Part shown: piece by piece, positions 24,968 to 33,353 of the stretch
Numbering within the stretch: position 1 is the first letter of the stretch
How the letters are laid out: the number at the start of each line of letters is the position of its first letter
Assembly: GCA_002315595.1 (NCBI GenBank)
Contig: DCHG01000008.1
Span: 1-43,260 of the forward strand
Source of the DNA: Clostridiales bacterium UBA1758
GTDB taxonomy: Bacteria > Bacillota > Clostridia > Oscillospirales > UBA1758
Reading direction: 5' to 3'
DNA length: 43,260 bases
Program-made: the position numbers and the translations under genes
The notes under the pieces: model-generated
Told to the model about the DNA's origin: nothing
Database searches by the model: none
The model's input: the letters and a program-made list of their open reading frames with translations, nothing else

Positions 24968-26703
24968 AGGTCATTATGTGCATTGGGTGCAACAAACGCT
25001 GTATTATAGGTCTCATAAACGACCATTCCGGGTTTTGCACCGTTCGGTTTTTTGATGTTTCGGACAAGTGTGTAATCCACCGGTACCTTGGACGATTCAC
25101 GACCATGGGAATGATACGCGGCGAGTTCTGCGGCAAAGGTCAAATCATCGTCGGAAATGCCGTACGCGCCACGACGGACGATGACATGGCTACCCGGAAT
25201 TTTCGATGCGTGAAGCCACATATCGTCTTTTCCCGCCATTTTAAGCGTCAGTTCGTCGTTTTGGCGGTTATTTCGTCCAATTAAAATCGTTAACCCGTTC
25301 GGTGACTCAACTTCGATCGGAGTCGATGGCGCGGGACGCTGACCTTTCGCTTTCTGTTCGGAAACATAGCCCGTGCGCATCAGTTCTTCCCGAATATCAG
25401 ATAACTCGGAACGAGAAGTCGCACGACCGAGTTCGTCAAGCACGCTTTCTAGATATTCGAGTTCCTGAGTGCCCTCCTCGATCAACTTGGTCAAGTACTC
25501 CTCGGCGGTCTTGGCACGGTTGTAATTTTTATACAAACGCATCGCATTCTGTTGTGGTGAATACCGAACGTCAAGCGTAATCTCGACTTCCGGGCAATTT
25601 TCGTCAAAAAAATCCTGCGCCGTAAATTTCGCCGTTCCGCGTTGAAGTCGATACAAATTTGCCGTGATCAAGTCGGCTTTTTTTCTCATTTCATCGCGTC
25701 CGTAGGTCGCCTGCAATTCTTTTTTTTGTAAAGCGATCTTCCTTGACAATCTGTCGCGAGCAAGGGTGACGGTGTGCGTGAGCGCGGCGGAATGTGTCTT
25801 CAATTGTGCGGCACGATCACGTTCTGCAAAGAAACCGTCAAGCGTTTTCGAAAAGGTTTCCACACTCTTTTTCGAATATAGATCGCCGTACTGTGCAATG
25901 TCGATATAGCAAAAATCTTTCGGTTTTTCGCGGTCGGAAAGCAGTACAGGGCAAAAATCGCCATTATCAATAATCTCACTGATTTTAACGATTTCGTCGA
26001 GAAATTGTTCTTTTTCAACGATTGAAAGTTCCATTTTTCGAAGTCCGGAATTTCCGCAGGAACGGAAAGCGATCTCTCTTGCCACAAGCGGCGAAATGCC
26101 ATTGAAGGTATCAATGAGCCATTTGTCGAGTTCGGAATTTTCATCGATCCCGTCAAAGAGTTCCTTTGCGATCTCGTGTGTAATTCCACTCGGCGACCGC
26201 TTTTCCTGCTTCGGCGGAAGTTCGTAAAACATTCCCGGAAGCACCTGCCGTTGCTCGCTCATTGTAAAGTCAACTCGCTTTACACAGTCGATAATGCGTT
26301 CATCGGCTCCGACAAGAATTAAATTCGTATGGCGCGCCATCAATTCTGCCACAATGCTCTTTTTGACGGGCACGCCCATCTCATCGGTGGTGTCAAAATC
26401 CACTCTTACCACGCGTTCAAACGGCGGTTGCGTAACCGCGGCAACTCTTGCGCCGGAAAGATGCTTGCGCAGAAGCATACAAAACATCGGCGGCACCGCC
26501 GGATTTTCCATCGACTCATTGGTCAGATAAATTCGCGGAATATTGTTATCCGATGAAATAAGAAGTCTTTGTGCCGGACCGTTTCCGCGCAAAAGAAGCA
26601 TGATGTTATCGCGTCCCGGCTGATGGATCTTATCGACGCGCATCCCGATAATACTCTGTAATTCGCGGGTAACACCGGTTAAAAACACTGCGTCCAGCGG
26701 CAT
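24964..26703 (-). CDS. rqcH: Ribosome quality control protein RqcH (NFACT family)
   Basis: RqcH binds stalled 50S-peptidyl-tRNA complexes and recruits tRNA-Ala to add C-terminal alanine tails that mark the nascent chain for degradation. The 579-residue product starts MPLDAVFLTGVTRELQ, typical of NFACT-N. It contains the PPFERVVRVDF segment, a long central coiled-coil (about residues 290-430) and the NFACT-R domain with DDMWLHASKIPGSHVIVR. Codons upstream of 26703 are in frame but lie before the clear SD GGAGGAAAT and are excluded. It follows the nif3-like gene by one base and overlaps the lipase-like gene by 4 bases. Confidence 0.93.
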   Translation of the reverse strand: MPLDAVFLTGVTRELQSIIGMRVDKIHQPGRDNIMLLLRGNGPAQRLLISSDNNIPRIYLTNESMENPAVPPMFCMLLRKHLSGARVAAVTQPPFERVVRVDFDTTDEMGVPVKKSIVAELMARHTNLILVGADERIIDCVKRVDFTMSEQRQVLPGMFYELPPKQEKRSPSGITHEIAKELFDGIDENSELDKWLIDTFNGISPLVAREIAFRSCGNSGLRKMELSIVEKEQFLDEIVKISEIIDNGDFCPVLLSDREKPKDFCYIDIAQYGDLYSKKSVETFSKTLDGFFAERDRAAQLKTHSAALTHTVTLARDRLSRKIALQKKELQATYGRDEMRKKADLITANLYRLQRGTAKFTAQDFFDENCPEVEITLDVRYSPQQNAMRLYKNYNRAKTAEEYLTKLIEEGTQELEYLESVLDELGRATSRSELSDIREELMRTGYVSEQKAKGQRPAPSTPIEVESPNGLTILIGRNNRQNDELTLKMAGKDDMWLHASKIPGSHVIVRRGAYGISDDDLTFAAELAAYHSHGRESSKVPVDYTLVRNIKKPNGAKPGMVVYETYNTAFVAPNAHNDL

Positions 26704-26704
26704 A

Positions 26705-27469
26705 TTATTTCCTCCAAATGCCGACGGTTGAACCGGCTGTACATACCTCAATATCGGCATTCGGGTACTCGACTCTCAACGCGTCTGCAATGATATCGGC
26801 GGCAAAAAATTCTGTTTCAAAATGCCCCGCATCAATGAGATTGATGCCCAAACCCGCTGCCGCCATAAAACGACTGTGTTTGAGATCTCCCGTCACAAAG
26901 GTGTCGCAACCCGCTGCTTTCGCATCTTCAATGAGTTCACCGCAGGAACCGCCGCCTGCGCCGATCACGCGAACGGGAAGTCCCGCATCGTAATATTTCA
27001 GCCCGTCCGCATTCAATTTTTTCGCAATTTTCGGCAGGAATAATTCAAGTTTTTCTGTTGAACAAGCAGTTTTTCCGAACAATCCATATCCTCCGAGATC
27101 GGACCATTCTTCAATTTCGAGTACCGAAGCAAGACGCGGTCTTGTTCCGTTCGGGGCATGATCGAGTGCCGTATGCACACTGATAAGCGAGAGCCCGTTT
27201 TTGATCAATTCCGCCACAAGTGCGCCCTCATAACCCTGCGCCGTGACATTCGGCATTGGCTTAAAGATCAGCGGATGATACGAAACGATCACTTGACATC
27301 CCGAAACGACTGCACGGCGGATGACATCCCGTGTGAGGTCATGGCAAACGATGATCTTTTCCGTGGTTGCATCTGCGTCCCCCACTAAAAGTCCCACATT
27401 ATCCCATTTTTCGGCGTTTTCGAGGGCAAAATCCCGGTCAAGTGCCGAAAGAATTTCTTTTACTTTCAA
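26705..27469 (-). CDS. Nif3-like dinuclear metal centre protein (DUF34)
   Basis: The 254-residue protein belongs to the Nif3/YqfO family, hexameric proteins with a two-metal site and a debated biochemical role. The metal ligands are visible in SYHPLIFKP, VHTALDHAP and the C-terminal DAGHFETE. The length is that of the short form without the extra PII-like insert of YqfO. The start codon is TTG at 27469-27467, placed by the SD GGAGG 7 bases upstream and by overlap with the trmK stop. trmK-nif3 is a conserved Bacillota pair (yqfN-yqfO). Confidence 0.9.
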   Translation of the reverse strand: MKVKEILSALDRDFALENAEKWDNVGLLVGDADATTEKIIVCHDLTRDVIRRAVVSGCQVIVSYHPLIFKPMPNVTAQGYEGALVAELIKNGLSLISVHTALDHAPNGTRPRLASVLEIEEWSDLGGYGLFGKTACSTEKLELFLPKIAKKLNADGLKYYDAGLPVRVIGAGGGSCGELIEDAKAAGCDTFVTGDLKHSRFMAAAGLGINLIDAGHFETEFFAADIIADALRVEYPNADIEVCTAGSTVGIWRK

Positions 27470-28131
27470 AGGTATTCCTCCAATTGATTTACGACGGCTT
27501 CAAACTCGTGTTCATCCTCATTTTGCAATCTTGCGCCGTAAATTTTCTTTTTCAGCGTGGCGACCGTTTTTGCAAGATATTCGCCCAAAAGCGCGTCGTC
27601 GGATGCCGAAAGTGCACGGCTTAAATACTTTTCCCAACTTTCGACGGGTTGGTTTTCGCCTGCGTTGGCGGTTATGATCGAATAGATCCTTCCGGAATCG
27701 CGGCAAAGCCTTTCCGCATGAATCCGATAACCGTTTTGATAGAGAAATTCACGCAAAGCCTCCGGCCTTGTCATCGGTTGAAGCAGACAAAGTTTCGACT
27801 TTGCCCAAGGAGCGCGGGACAAAATATCGCGGATATTTTCGCCGCCCATACCCGCAATCACAACCACATCGACCTCGTCTGCGTCGACCTTTTTCAGTCC
27901 GTCGCACAGACGGAGTTCCACATTTTCAACCCCCGTCCGTTCCAGTTCCTTTGCCGCGCTTTTCAACGGTCCTTCGGCAATATCCGTGGCGATCACGCGT
28001 GAAGCACGCCCGGTGTGCGCCAGATGCGCGGGAAGTTTTGCGTGATCCGTGCCGACATCGACCACACGAGATCCGACCGGTATCAAATCCGCAATGCAAC
28101 GCAAACGAATATTTAATGTATCACCGCGCAT
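27466..28131 (-). CDS. trmK: tRNA (adenine22-N1)-methyltransferase TrmK
   Basis: TrmK methylates N1 of A22 in the D-loop of bacterial tRNAs. The 221-residue protein has the SAM-binding motif VVDVGTDHAKLPAHL near residues 20-34 and the GMGG motif in VVIAGMGGENI, followed by the LQPMTRPEALREFL segment, all typical of the COG2384 family. ATG 28131 is preceded by AGGTGAAAGA. Upstream in-frame codons run through the terminator and DUF1858 gene and are not part of it. The gene lies 25 bases past the terminator hairpin at 28156-28176, so it needs readthrough or its own start. Confidence 0.92.
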   Translation of the reverse strand: MRGDTLNIRLRCIADLIPVGSRVVDVGTDHAKLPAHLAHTGRASRVIATDIAEGPLKSAAKELERTGVENVELRLCDGLKKVDADEVDVVVIAGMGGENIRDILSRAPWAKSKLCLLQPMTRPEALREFLYQNGYRIHAERLCRDSGRIYSIITANAGENQPVESWEKYLSRALSASDDALLGEYLAKTVATLKKKIYGARLQNEDEHEFEAVVNQLEEYL

Positions 28132-28152
28132 TCTTTCACCTCTTGAAATAAC

Positions 28153-28176
28153 AAAGGCGGGACAAATCGTCCCGCC
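28153..28176 (-). terminator. Intrinsic terminator after the DUF1858 gene
   Basis: GGCGGGAC (28156-28163) and GTCCCGCC (28169-28176) form an 8-base GC-rich stem with a 5-base loop. On the minus strand it is followed by TTTGTTATTT. It is 14 bases past the DUF1858 stop codon and separates that gene from trmK. Confidence 0.75.
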
Positions 28177-28189
28177 ACTGTTTGATTTT

Positions 28190-28390
28190 TTACTTTGCGA
28201 GATGTTCGTTGATCTTTGCGACAAGTTCGTCGGCGTCAACACCGTGAACCCTGCAAGCCTGCTCGATGGATTCGCCGCGGGAGGCGGGGCATCCGAGGCA
28301 GTGCATACCGATCGCAAAGAAATATTCCGCCGTGGACGGAGCCATGTCGAGAACATCGCCGACGATCATATCTTTCGTAATCTGTGTCAT
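28190..28390 (-). CDS. DUF1858 protein, redox-disulfide type
   Basis: The 66-residue product is a DUF1858 domain alone. The C-L-G-C pair at Cys31 and Cys34 (IGMHCLGCPAS) is the feature that defines the hybrid-cluster-protein-associated disulfide redox group, common in anaerobes. The partner is unknown and no hybrid cluster gene is in the window. The SD AAGGAGGA lies about 8 bases before the ATG, and a near-consensus promoter lies 32 bases upstream. The short monocistronic unit with strong signals suggests good expression. Confidence 0.88.
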   Translation of the reverse strand: MTQITKDMIVGDVLDMAPSTAEYFFAIGMHCLGCPASRGESIEQACRVHGVDADELVAKINEHLAK

Positions 28391-28421
28391 AAAAATTCCT
28401 CCTTTGCTGAAATCCTTCCCT

Positions 28422-28450
28422 ATTATAACGCATCCGTCCGCGTTTTACAA
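28422..28450 (-). promoter_or_regulatory. Promoter of the DUF1858 gene
   Basis: On the minus strand TTGTAA (28450-28445), a 17-base spacer and TATAAT (28427-28422) match housekeeping sigma consensus at 10 of 12 positions or better. The ATG is 32 bases from the -10 element. Confidence 0.75.
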
Positions 28451-28524
28451 GTGTTTGATCGCGGTATTTGTCAAAAGTTTTTATTATCATCAAAAACAAA
28501 TCACAATTTTTGACCATGCCGTGT

Positions 28525-28553
28525 TTGATTTTTCGGTTGACTCGTGATATAAT
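28525..28553 (+). promoter_or_regulatory. Promoter of the ruvCAB-glmM run
   Basis: TTGATT (28525-28530), a 17-base spacer and TATAAT (28548-28553) on the plus strand. The ruvC start is 33 bases beyond. A TTGACT closer to the -10 is too near to act with it. I see no LexA box here, in contrast to the SOS-regulated ruv genes of E. coli. Confidence 0.7.
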
Positions 28554-28585
28554 ATGTAATTAAATTATGTTGAAGGGATGAGTAG

Positions 28586-29077
28586 ATGACCATTCTCGGT
28601 ATCGACCCGGGTTATGCGACGGTCGGCTACGGTGTTTTGGAAACGAACGGTCGGCAAATGATCAGCCGCGGCTACGGGATCATTTCGACAGAAGCCGGAA
28701 AGACTCTTGAAATTCGTTTGAAAGAGATTTACGAGGATATGCTCGTACTCATCGACACCTATCACCCCGATTGTATGTCGGTCGAGGAACTTTTTTTCAA
28801 CACGAATATCACCACCGGCATCGCCGTCGGTCACGCAAGGGGCGTCATCCTGCTTGCGGGCGCAATGCGTGCCGTCCCGATCTACGAGTACACACCGTTG
28901 CAGGTCAAGCAAGCCGTCGTCGGCTACGGTCGTGCCGAAAAAAAACAGGTCATGGAAATGACGCGTATTATGCTCGGCTTTGATAAAATGCCCCGTCCCG
29001 ACGATGCGGCTGACGCACTTGCACTCGCCATCTGCCACGCACATAGCAGTTCGTCGAGTTTGTTTGCCAAACAATAA
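28586..29077 (+). CDS. ruvC: Holliday junction resolvase RuvC
   Basis: RuvC is the endonuclease that cuts four-way junctions. The 163-residue protein has the RNase H-like fold with acidic residues in ILGIDPGYATVGYG (Asp7), SVEELFF (Glu near 67) and the C-terminal DDAADALA pair. The length is normal. The SD GAAGGGATG is 7-8 bases upstream. It is first in the ruvC-ruvA-ruvB run. Confidence 0.96.
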   Translation: MTILGIDPGYATVGYGVLETNGRQMISRGYGIISTEAGKTLEIRLKEIYEDMLVLIDTYHPDCMSVEELFFNTNITTGIAVGHARGVILLAGAMRAVPIYEYTPLQVKQAVVGYGRAEKKQVMEMTRIMLGFDKMPRPDDAADALALAICHAHSSSSSLFAKQ

Positions 29078-29097
29078 TTCGACCACGGAGGAAAAGA

Positions 29098-29697
29098 ATG
29101 TATCATCATATTCGCGGCACACTCTGTCATACCGAACCAAATCTCGCCGTCGTTGAAGCCGGCGGAATCGGCTTTGCAATCAAAACCAGTGCGCGTACGC
29201 TCGGTTGTATTCAGGGCAAGCAGGAAGTCACACTTTACACCCAACTCAATGTCCGGGAAGACGCCATGGAACTTTTCGGCTTTTTCGATATGGACGAATT
29301 GAATTGCTTCCGTTTGCTGACCGGGATCTCCGGCGTCGGACCGAAAGCGGCACTGTCTATTCTTTCCTCCAACACCCCCGAACGCGTTGCCCTCGGCATC
29401 ATTTCGGGTGACGAAAAAATGCTGACCAATGCACCCGGTGTCGGCAAAAAACTTGCATCTCGCATCATTCTCGAACTGAAAGATAAACTTTCGGGCGAAC
29501 AATTCTCCGGCATGAGTATGCCTTCGGGTGCGGTCATTATGAACCTTCCGGGGGACAGTGCGGATTCGGAAGCGATCTCGGCATTGAAAGTCCTCGGCTA
29601 CTCCGCCGCAGAAGCCGCCGCCGCCGTCAAGGGCATTGATCCCACCCTTCCCTCGGAAGAAATCATCAGGCTGGCATTGCGTCAGCTCGTCAGATAG
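29098..29697 (+). CDS. ruvA: Holliday junction branch migration subunit RuvA
   Basis: RuvA binds the junction as a tetramer and loads RuvB. The 199-residue product begins MYHHIRGTL with an OB fold, then has two helix-hairpin-helix motifs (TGISGVGPKAALSIL and APGVGKKLASRIILEL). A flexible linker and the C-terminal domain that contacts RuvB (LKVLGYSAAEAAAAV) follow. The SD GGAGGA is 7 bases before the ATG. ruvB starts 10 bases after its stop. Confidence 0.96.
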   Translation: MYHHIRGTLCHTEPNLAVVEAGGIGFAIKTSARTLGCIQGKQEVTLYTQLNVREDAMELFGFFDMDELNCFRLLTGISGVGPKAALSILSSNTPERVALGIISGDEKMLTNAPGVGKKLASRIILELKDKLSGEQFSGMSMPSGAVIMNLPGDSADSEAISALKVLGYSAAEAAAAVKGIDPTLPSEEIIRLALRQLVR

Positions 29698-29707
29698 GTG
29701 AACATTC

Positions 29708-30748
29708 ATGGCAATTGAATTCAACGATCAGAATATCGAAGAAAGAATCGTTTCGACCTCGACGATCTCCACCGACGACTCGGAACTTTCGCTTCGTCCG
29801 AAGCGTCTGAACGAATACATCGGTCAGCGTCGTGCCAAAGATAACCTTTCGGTTGCAATCGAAGCGGCACAGCAACGCAATGACAGTCTTGACCATGTTC
29901 TGTTGTACGGATCGCCCGGTTTGGGCAAAACAACGCTTGCAGGCATCATCGCAAACGAAATGAACGTCAATCTTCGCATCACCTCCGGTCCCGCAATCGA
30001 AAAGCCGCGTGATCTTGCGGCGCTTCTTACCACGCTTGCGCCGAACGACCTGCTTTTTATTGATGAAATTCACCGTCTTAATCGCACGGTTGAAGAAATT
30101 CTTTATCCTGCGATGGAAGATTTTGCAATTGATATCTTTCTCGGCAACGGGCCTTCGGCTCGTTCCATTCGACTCGATCTGCCGAAATTCACCCTTGTGG
30201 GTGCCACAACGCGTTCCGGTCAACTTTCCGCGCCACTTCGTGACCGATTCGGTGTGGTGCTTCATTTGGAACTGTACGAGCCGGAAGAATTGTTGCAAAT
30301 CATCGTGCGCAGTGCCGACATTTTGCAGATCCCGATTGAACCCGACGGTGCGATGGAAATCGCCCGCCGTGCCCGTGGAACGCCACGTATCGCCAACCGT
30401 CTGCTCCGTCGTGTCCGTGACTTTGCTCAGGTGCGTGCGGGCGGCGTAATCACAAAGCCTGTCGCAAGCGAAGCATTGTTCATGCTCGACATCGACGATG
30501 AAGGCTTGGATGCGATCGACCGCAAAATGCTGAAAATGATGATCGAATACTTCGGCGGCGGTCCCGTCGGTCTTGATACCCTTGCCACGGCGATCGGCGA
30601 AGATGCCGACACAGTCGAGGATGTTTACGAGCCATATCTCATCCGTCAGGGCTATCTTGCAAGAACCTTACGCGGTCGTTGCGTCACACAAAAGGCATAC
30701 GAACATCTTCACATCATCAAACCCGAAACTCAGCAATCACTTTTTTAA
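29708..30748 (+). CDS. ruvB: Holliday junction helicase motor RuvB
   Basis: RuvB is the hexameric AAA+ motor that drives branch migration. The 346-residue product has the N-terminal LRPKRLNEYIGQ segment, Walker A GSPGLGKTTLA near residue 70, Walker B LFIDEIHRLNR, sensor 1 in LVGATTRSGQLSAPLRDRF, and the winged-helix C-terminal domain ending PYLIRQGYLARTLRGR. The SD AGGTGA lies at the ruvA end. Confidence 0.97.
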   Translation: MAIEFNDQNIEERIVSTSTISTDDSELSLRPKRLNEYIGQRRAKDNLSVAIEAAQQRNDSLDHVLLYGSPGLGKTTLAGIIANEMNVNLRITSGPAIEKPRDLAALLTTLAPNDLLFIDEIHRLNRTVEEILYPAMEDFAIDIFLGNGPSARSIRLDLPKFTLVGATTRSGQLSAPLRDRFGVVLHLELYEPEELLQIIVRSADILQIPIEPDGAMEIARRARGTPRIANRLLRRVRDFAQVRAGGVITKPVASEALFMLDIDDEGLDAIDRKMLKMMIEYFGGGPVGLDTLATAIGEDADTVEDVYEPYLIRQGYLARTLRGRCVTQKAYEHLHIIKPETQQSLF

Positions 30749-30790
30749 CACCTTGTCTCACACCCGTTTTCTGTTTTAGGAGGAAATACA

Positions 30791-32149
30791 ATGAGAATTC
30801 TTTTTGGTACCGACGGTATTCGCGGAATTGCGCTCAATGAACTTACCCCCGAACTTGCCTATCGTACCGGTCAGGCGGCGGCATTGGTTTTGACCAAAGA
30901 ACTCGGTCGTCGTTCCACCATCATTATCGGCAAGGATACCCGCCGTTCCGGCGATATGCTGGAAAGCGCGCTTTCCGCCGGTATCTGCTCGGTCGGAAGC
31001 GATGTCATCATCGCGGGCGTCGTCCCCACCCCCGCAATCGCGTACCTTGTCACAAAACACGCTGATGCGGGCATTGTGATCTCCGCATCCCACAACCCCT
31101 CCGAACACAACGGTATCAAAATTTTCAATGCCGACGGATACAAACTATCCGATGCCCTCGAAGAAGAAATCGAAAAAATCATTCTCGATAAAGATGCCGT
31201 CAAATTCTGTGAAACGAATGAGATCGGTCGCGTCAAATACGGGTTTGACCTCGTCGACGAATACATCGAACATATCGTTTCCACCGTCGGTGGCAATCTT
31301 GCGGGCGTCAGTTTCGCCGTCGACTGTGCAAACGGCGCGTCCAGTGCCATTGCACCGAAGTTGTTTGAAAAACTCGGCGCATATTTCAAATGTATCAACT
31401 GTGATCCCGACGGTGAAAATATCAACGACCACTGCGGATCAACACATCTCGAATCACTTCGTGACTTCGTTGTCGAAAATGAACTCGATTTTGGTGTCGC
31501 CTTTGACGGCGACGCAGACCGTTGCCTGATCGTCGATGAAAAAGGTGCCGTACTCGACGGTGACCGCATTATGGCGGCTCTTGCGACCTATCTCAAAAAC
31601 GCCGGTCGTCTGCCCCACGACACCTTTGTTTCCACGGTGATGTCCAATCTCGGTCTGCACGCCTACGCCAAAGAAAACGGTTTGCACATTGCCACGGCGA
31701 ATGTCGGCGACCGCTATGTTCTTGAAACCATGCAACACGGCGACTACCGTCTCGGTGGTGAACAGTCCGGGCATATCATCATGCTCGATTACGCCACCAC
31801 GGGCGACGGATTGTTGACGTCGGTACAATTCATCTCCATGCTCAAAAATCGAGGTGGAAAGGCAAGCGAACTTTCCGAAGCCGTTAAAAATTATCCCCAA
31901 CTTCTCATCAACGTCAAGGTTCCGAATTCGCTCAAAGCGAAGATCGCAAAAGAATCCTCCGTGCAGAAGGTCATCGACCAATATGCCTCTCAACTCGGCG
32001 AAAACGGACGCATCCTTGTCCGTCATTCCGGAACGGAAGCATTGGTCCGTGTCATGGTCGAGGGCAAAAATTTCGACGAAGTCAACGAAATTGCCAAAGC
32101 CGTCGCCGAAGCCATCAGTGCGAGAGTAGACGAATTGCCCAACAAATAA
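30791..32149 (+). CDS. glmM: Phosphoglucosamine mutase
   Basis: GlmM converts glucosamine-6-phosphate to glucosamine-1-phosphate for UDP-GlcNAc and cell-wall synthesis. The 452-residue protein has the starting FGTDGIRG loop, the phosphorylated Ser100 in SASHNPSEHNG, the metal-binding DGDADR loop, the GEQSGHI sugar-binding segment and RHSGTEALVRVM phosphate-binding loop. The SD TAGGAGGAA is 6 bases before the ATG. It follows ruvB by 42 bases without a visible terminator, so it may be expressed with ruvCAB. Confidence 0.97.
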   Translation: MRILFGTDGIRGIALNELTPELAYRTGQAAALVLTKELGRRSTIIIGKDTRRSGDMLESALSAGICSVGSDVIIAGVVPTPAIAYLVTKHADAGIVISASHNPSEHNGIKIFNADGYKLSDALEEEIEKIILDKDAVKFCETNEIGRVKYGFDLVDEYIEHIVSTVGGNLAGVSFAVDCANGASSAIAPKLFEKLGAYFKCINCDPDGENINDHCGSTHLESLRDFVVENELDFGVAFDGDADRCLIVDEKGAVLDGDRIMAALATYLKNAGRLPHDTFVSTVMSNLGLHAYAKENGLHIATANVGDRYVLETMQHGDYRLGGEQSGHIIMLDYATTGDGLLTSVQFISMLKNRGGKASELSEAVKNYPQLLINVKVPNSLKAKIAKESSVQKVIDQYASQLGENGRILVRHSGTEALVRVMVEGKNFDEVNEIAKAVAEAISARVDELPNK

Positions 32150-32208
32150 GAAAATCTTTGTTCGTTTTAACAGTTTTGTAATATTTTCGCAGAAATTGTT
32201 TTTTCTGC

Positions 32209-32238
32209 TTGACATTGGAGATGATTTGAATATATAAT
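32209..32238 (+). promoter_or_regulatory. Near-consensus promoter at the sigma factor gene
   Basis: TTGACA (32209-32214), an 18-base spacer and TATAAT (32233-32238) match both consensus hexamers exactly. The -10 touches the ATG at 32239, so a transcript from it would start inside the annotated coding sequence. Either translation starts further in, or another promoter supplies the full message. Confidence 0.7.
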
Positions 32239-32862
32239 ATGTGTGCTTGCAATGAAAAAAAGATCGTTGCATCCTATGCAGATAAAGACAAATTCTCCGA
32301 TGAAGATCTTTGTCGGCTGGAACGGAACGGCGACTCCGATGCGGCTGATCTGCTTTTGAACCGTTACAGTTCCTATGTTCGTCATCTCGCCCGTCCTTAC
32401 TACTTGGTCGGCGGCGATAATGAGGATCTTTTTCAAGAAGGCATGATTGGTCTACTCAATGCCATACGGCAATTCTCCCCCGACCGTGATGCTTCCTTTC
32501 AGACCTTTGCAAAAGTCTGCATTGTCAATCGACTTCTTTCCGCGCTGAAATGCGCAGCCAGAGATAAGCATATCCCTTTGAATTCCTATCTCCCCCTGAA
32601 AACCCCTTTCTTTCGTGATCAGCTCTGCGATCCCGAAGAGCTGGTGATCGGCAAAGAGGATCTCACAGGATTGCTTGACACCTTGAACGGTCTTTTATCC
32701 GGGTTTGAAACGTTGGTTTTGGATCTTTACCTCGACGGATTAAGTTATTCCGAAATGAGTAAAAAATTATCAAAACCGACAAAATCCATTGAAAACGCGG
32801 TTTTTCGAATTCGTAAAAAGATCGAAAAAAACTTCCTATCCAAAGGCGACAACAGGTCATAA
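32239..32862 (+). CDS. Sigma-70 family sigma factor (SigH-like)
   Basis: The product is up to 207 residues with sigma region 2 (LLLNRYSSYVRHLARPYYL, then DNEDLFQEGMIGLLNAIRQF near 60-80) and a region 4 helix-turn-helix (LSYSEMSKKLSKPTKSIENAVFRIRKKI near 168-195). There is no region 1.1 or clear region 3. It most resembles the SigH/Spo0H type that controls transition-state and early sporulation genes in Bacillota, but a species-specific alternative sigma is possible. The start is uncertain: ATG 32239 lies against a -10 box and has no SD at proper distance, and no later in-frame ATG, GTG or TTG occurs before the conserved core. The coordinates given use the first ATG. Confidence 0.8.
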   Translation: MCACNEKKIVASYADKDKFSDEDLCRLERNGDSDAADLLLNRYSSYVRHLARPYYLVGGDNEDLFQEGMIGLLNAIRQFSPDRDASFQTFAKVCIVNRLLSALKCAARDKHIPLNSYLPLKTPFFRDQLCDPEELVIGKEDLTGLLDTLNGLLSGFETLVLDLYLDGLSYSEMSKKLSKPTKSIENAVFRIRKKIEKNFLSKGDNRS

Positions 32863-32963
32863 TCCTGTGGCGTATATCAAAACAGTCTGTGTGCATCAAA
32901 GTCGCACAAAGCATTGATGCAAAATCCTGCACAGATGAATCTCACAAAGAGAGGGACATTACC

Positions 32964-33245
32964 ATGTACGAAGACAAGACCCTGAAATGCAAAGAATGTG
33001 GCGCCGAGTTCGTGTTCACCGCCGGTGAGCAGGAATTTTACGCTGAACGTGGCTTCATGAACGAGCCGCAGCGCTGCAAAGCCTGCCGCGACGCTCGCAA
33101 GAACGCCTCCAGAGCCCCGAAGGAATACTTCACCGCTACCTGCGCTTCCTGCGGTGGCGAAGCCAAGGTTCCGTTCGAGCCGAAGACCGATCGTCCTGTT
33201 TATTGCAGCGAGTGCTTCGCTCGTATGCGTCAGCAGAACGGCTAA
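32964..33245 (+). CDS. Small protein with two zinc ribbons (zf-trcl type)
   Basis: The 93-residue product has four CxxC knuckles (CKEC, CKAC, CASC, CSEC), enough for two zinc ribbons. The N-terminal ribbon with EFVFTAGEQEFYAERGF matches the probable zinc-ribbon (zf-trcl) family, often paired with CxxC proteins of unknown role in nucleic acid or stress biology. The chosen ATG has GAGGGA 7 bases upstream; earlier in-frame codons show no family character. Codons are strongly biased to GCC/GCT, AAG, CGC/CGT and GAG, unlike the neighbouring genes, which suggests very high expression. A strong terminator follows. The 101-base gap from the sigma gene holds nothing I can identify. Confidence 0.85.
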   Translation: MYEDKTLKCKECGAEFVFTAGEQEFYAERGFMNEPQRCKACRDARKNASRAPKEYFTATCASCGGEAKVPFEPKTDRPVYCSECFARMRQQNG

Positions 33246-33260
33246 TTAAGTCGTAACAAG

Positions 33261-33292
33261 AAACGGTGTAGCGTTCGCTACACCGTTTTTTT
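33261..33292 (+). terminator. Intrinsic terminator of the zinc-ribbon gene
   Basis: AAACGGTGTAGC (33261-33272), loop GTTC and GCTACACCGTTT (33277-33288) form a perfect 12-base stem followed by a run of seven Ts. It is 16 bases after the stop codon. Confidence 0.93.
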
Positions 33293-33315
33293 GTCGTAAG
33301 TCTTCCCTATTAGAT

Positions 33316-33348
33316 ATTAAAAACCCGTCGGTACAACCGACGGGTTTT
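33316..33348 (-). terminator. Intrinsic terminator of the tyrS operon
   Basis: AAAACCCGTCGG (33320-33331) and CCGACGGGTTTT (33337-33348) with a 5-base loop form a strong stem. On the minus strand a T-run follows (TTTTTAAT). It lies 6 bases after the tyrS stop and ends the long minus-strand operon. Confidence 0.92.
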
Positions 33349-33353
33349 GCCTT

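Noticed and set aside
32189..32208. GCAGAAA/TTTCTGC hairpin after glmM as a terminator
   Set aside because: The short AT-rich stem has its T-run in the loop and not after the stem, and it runs into the -35 box of the next promoter.
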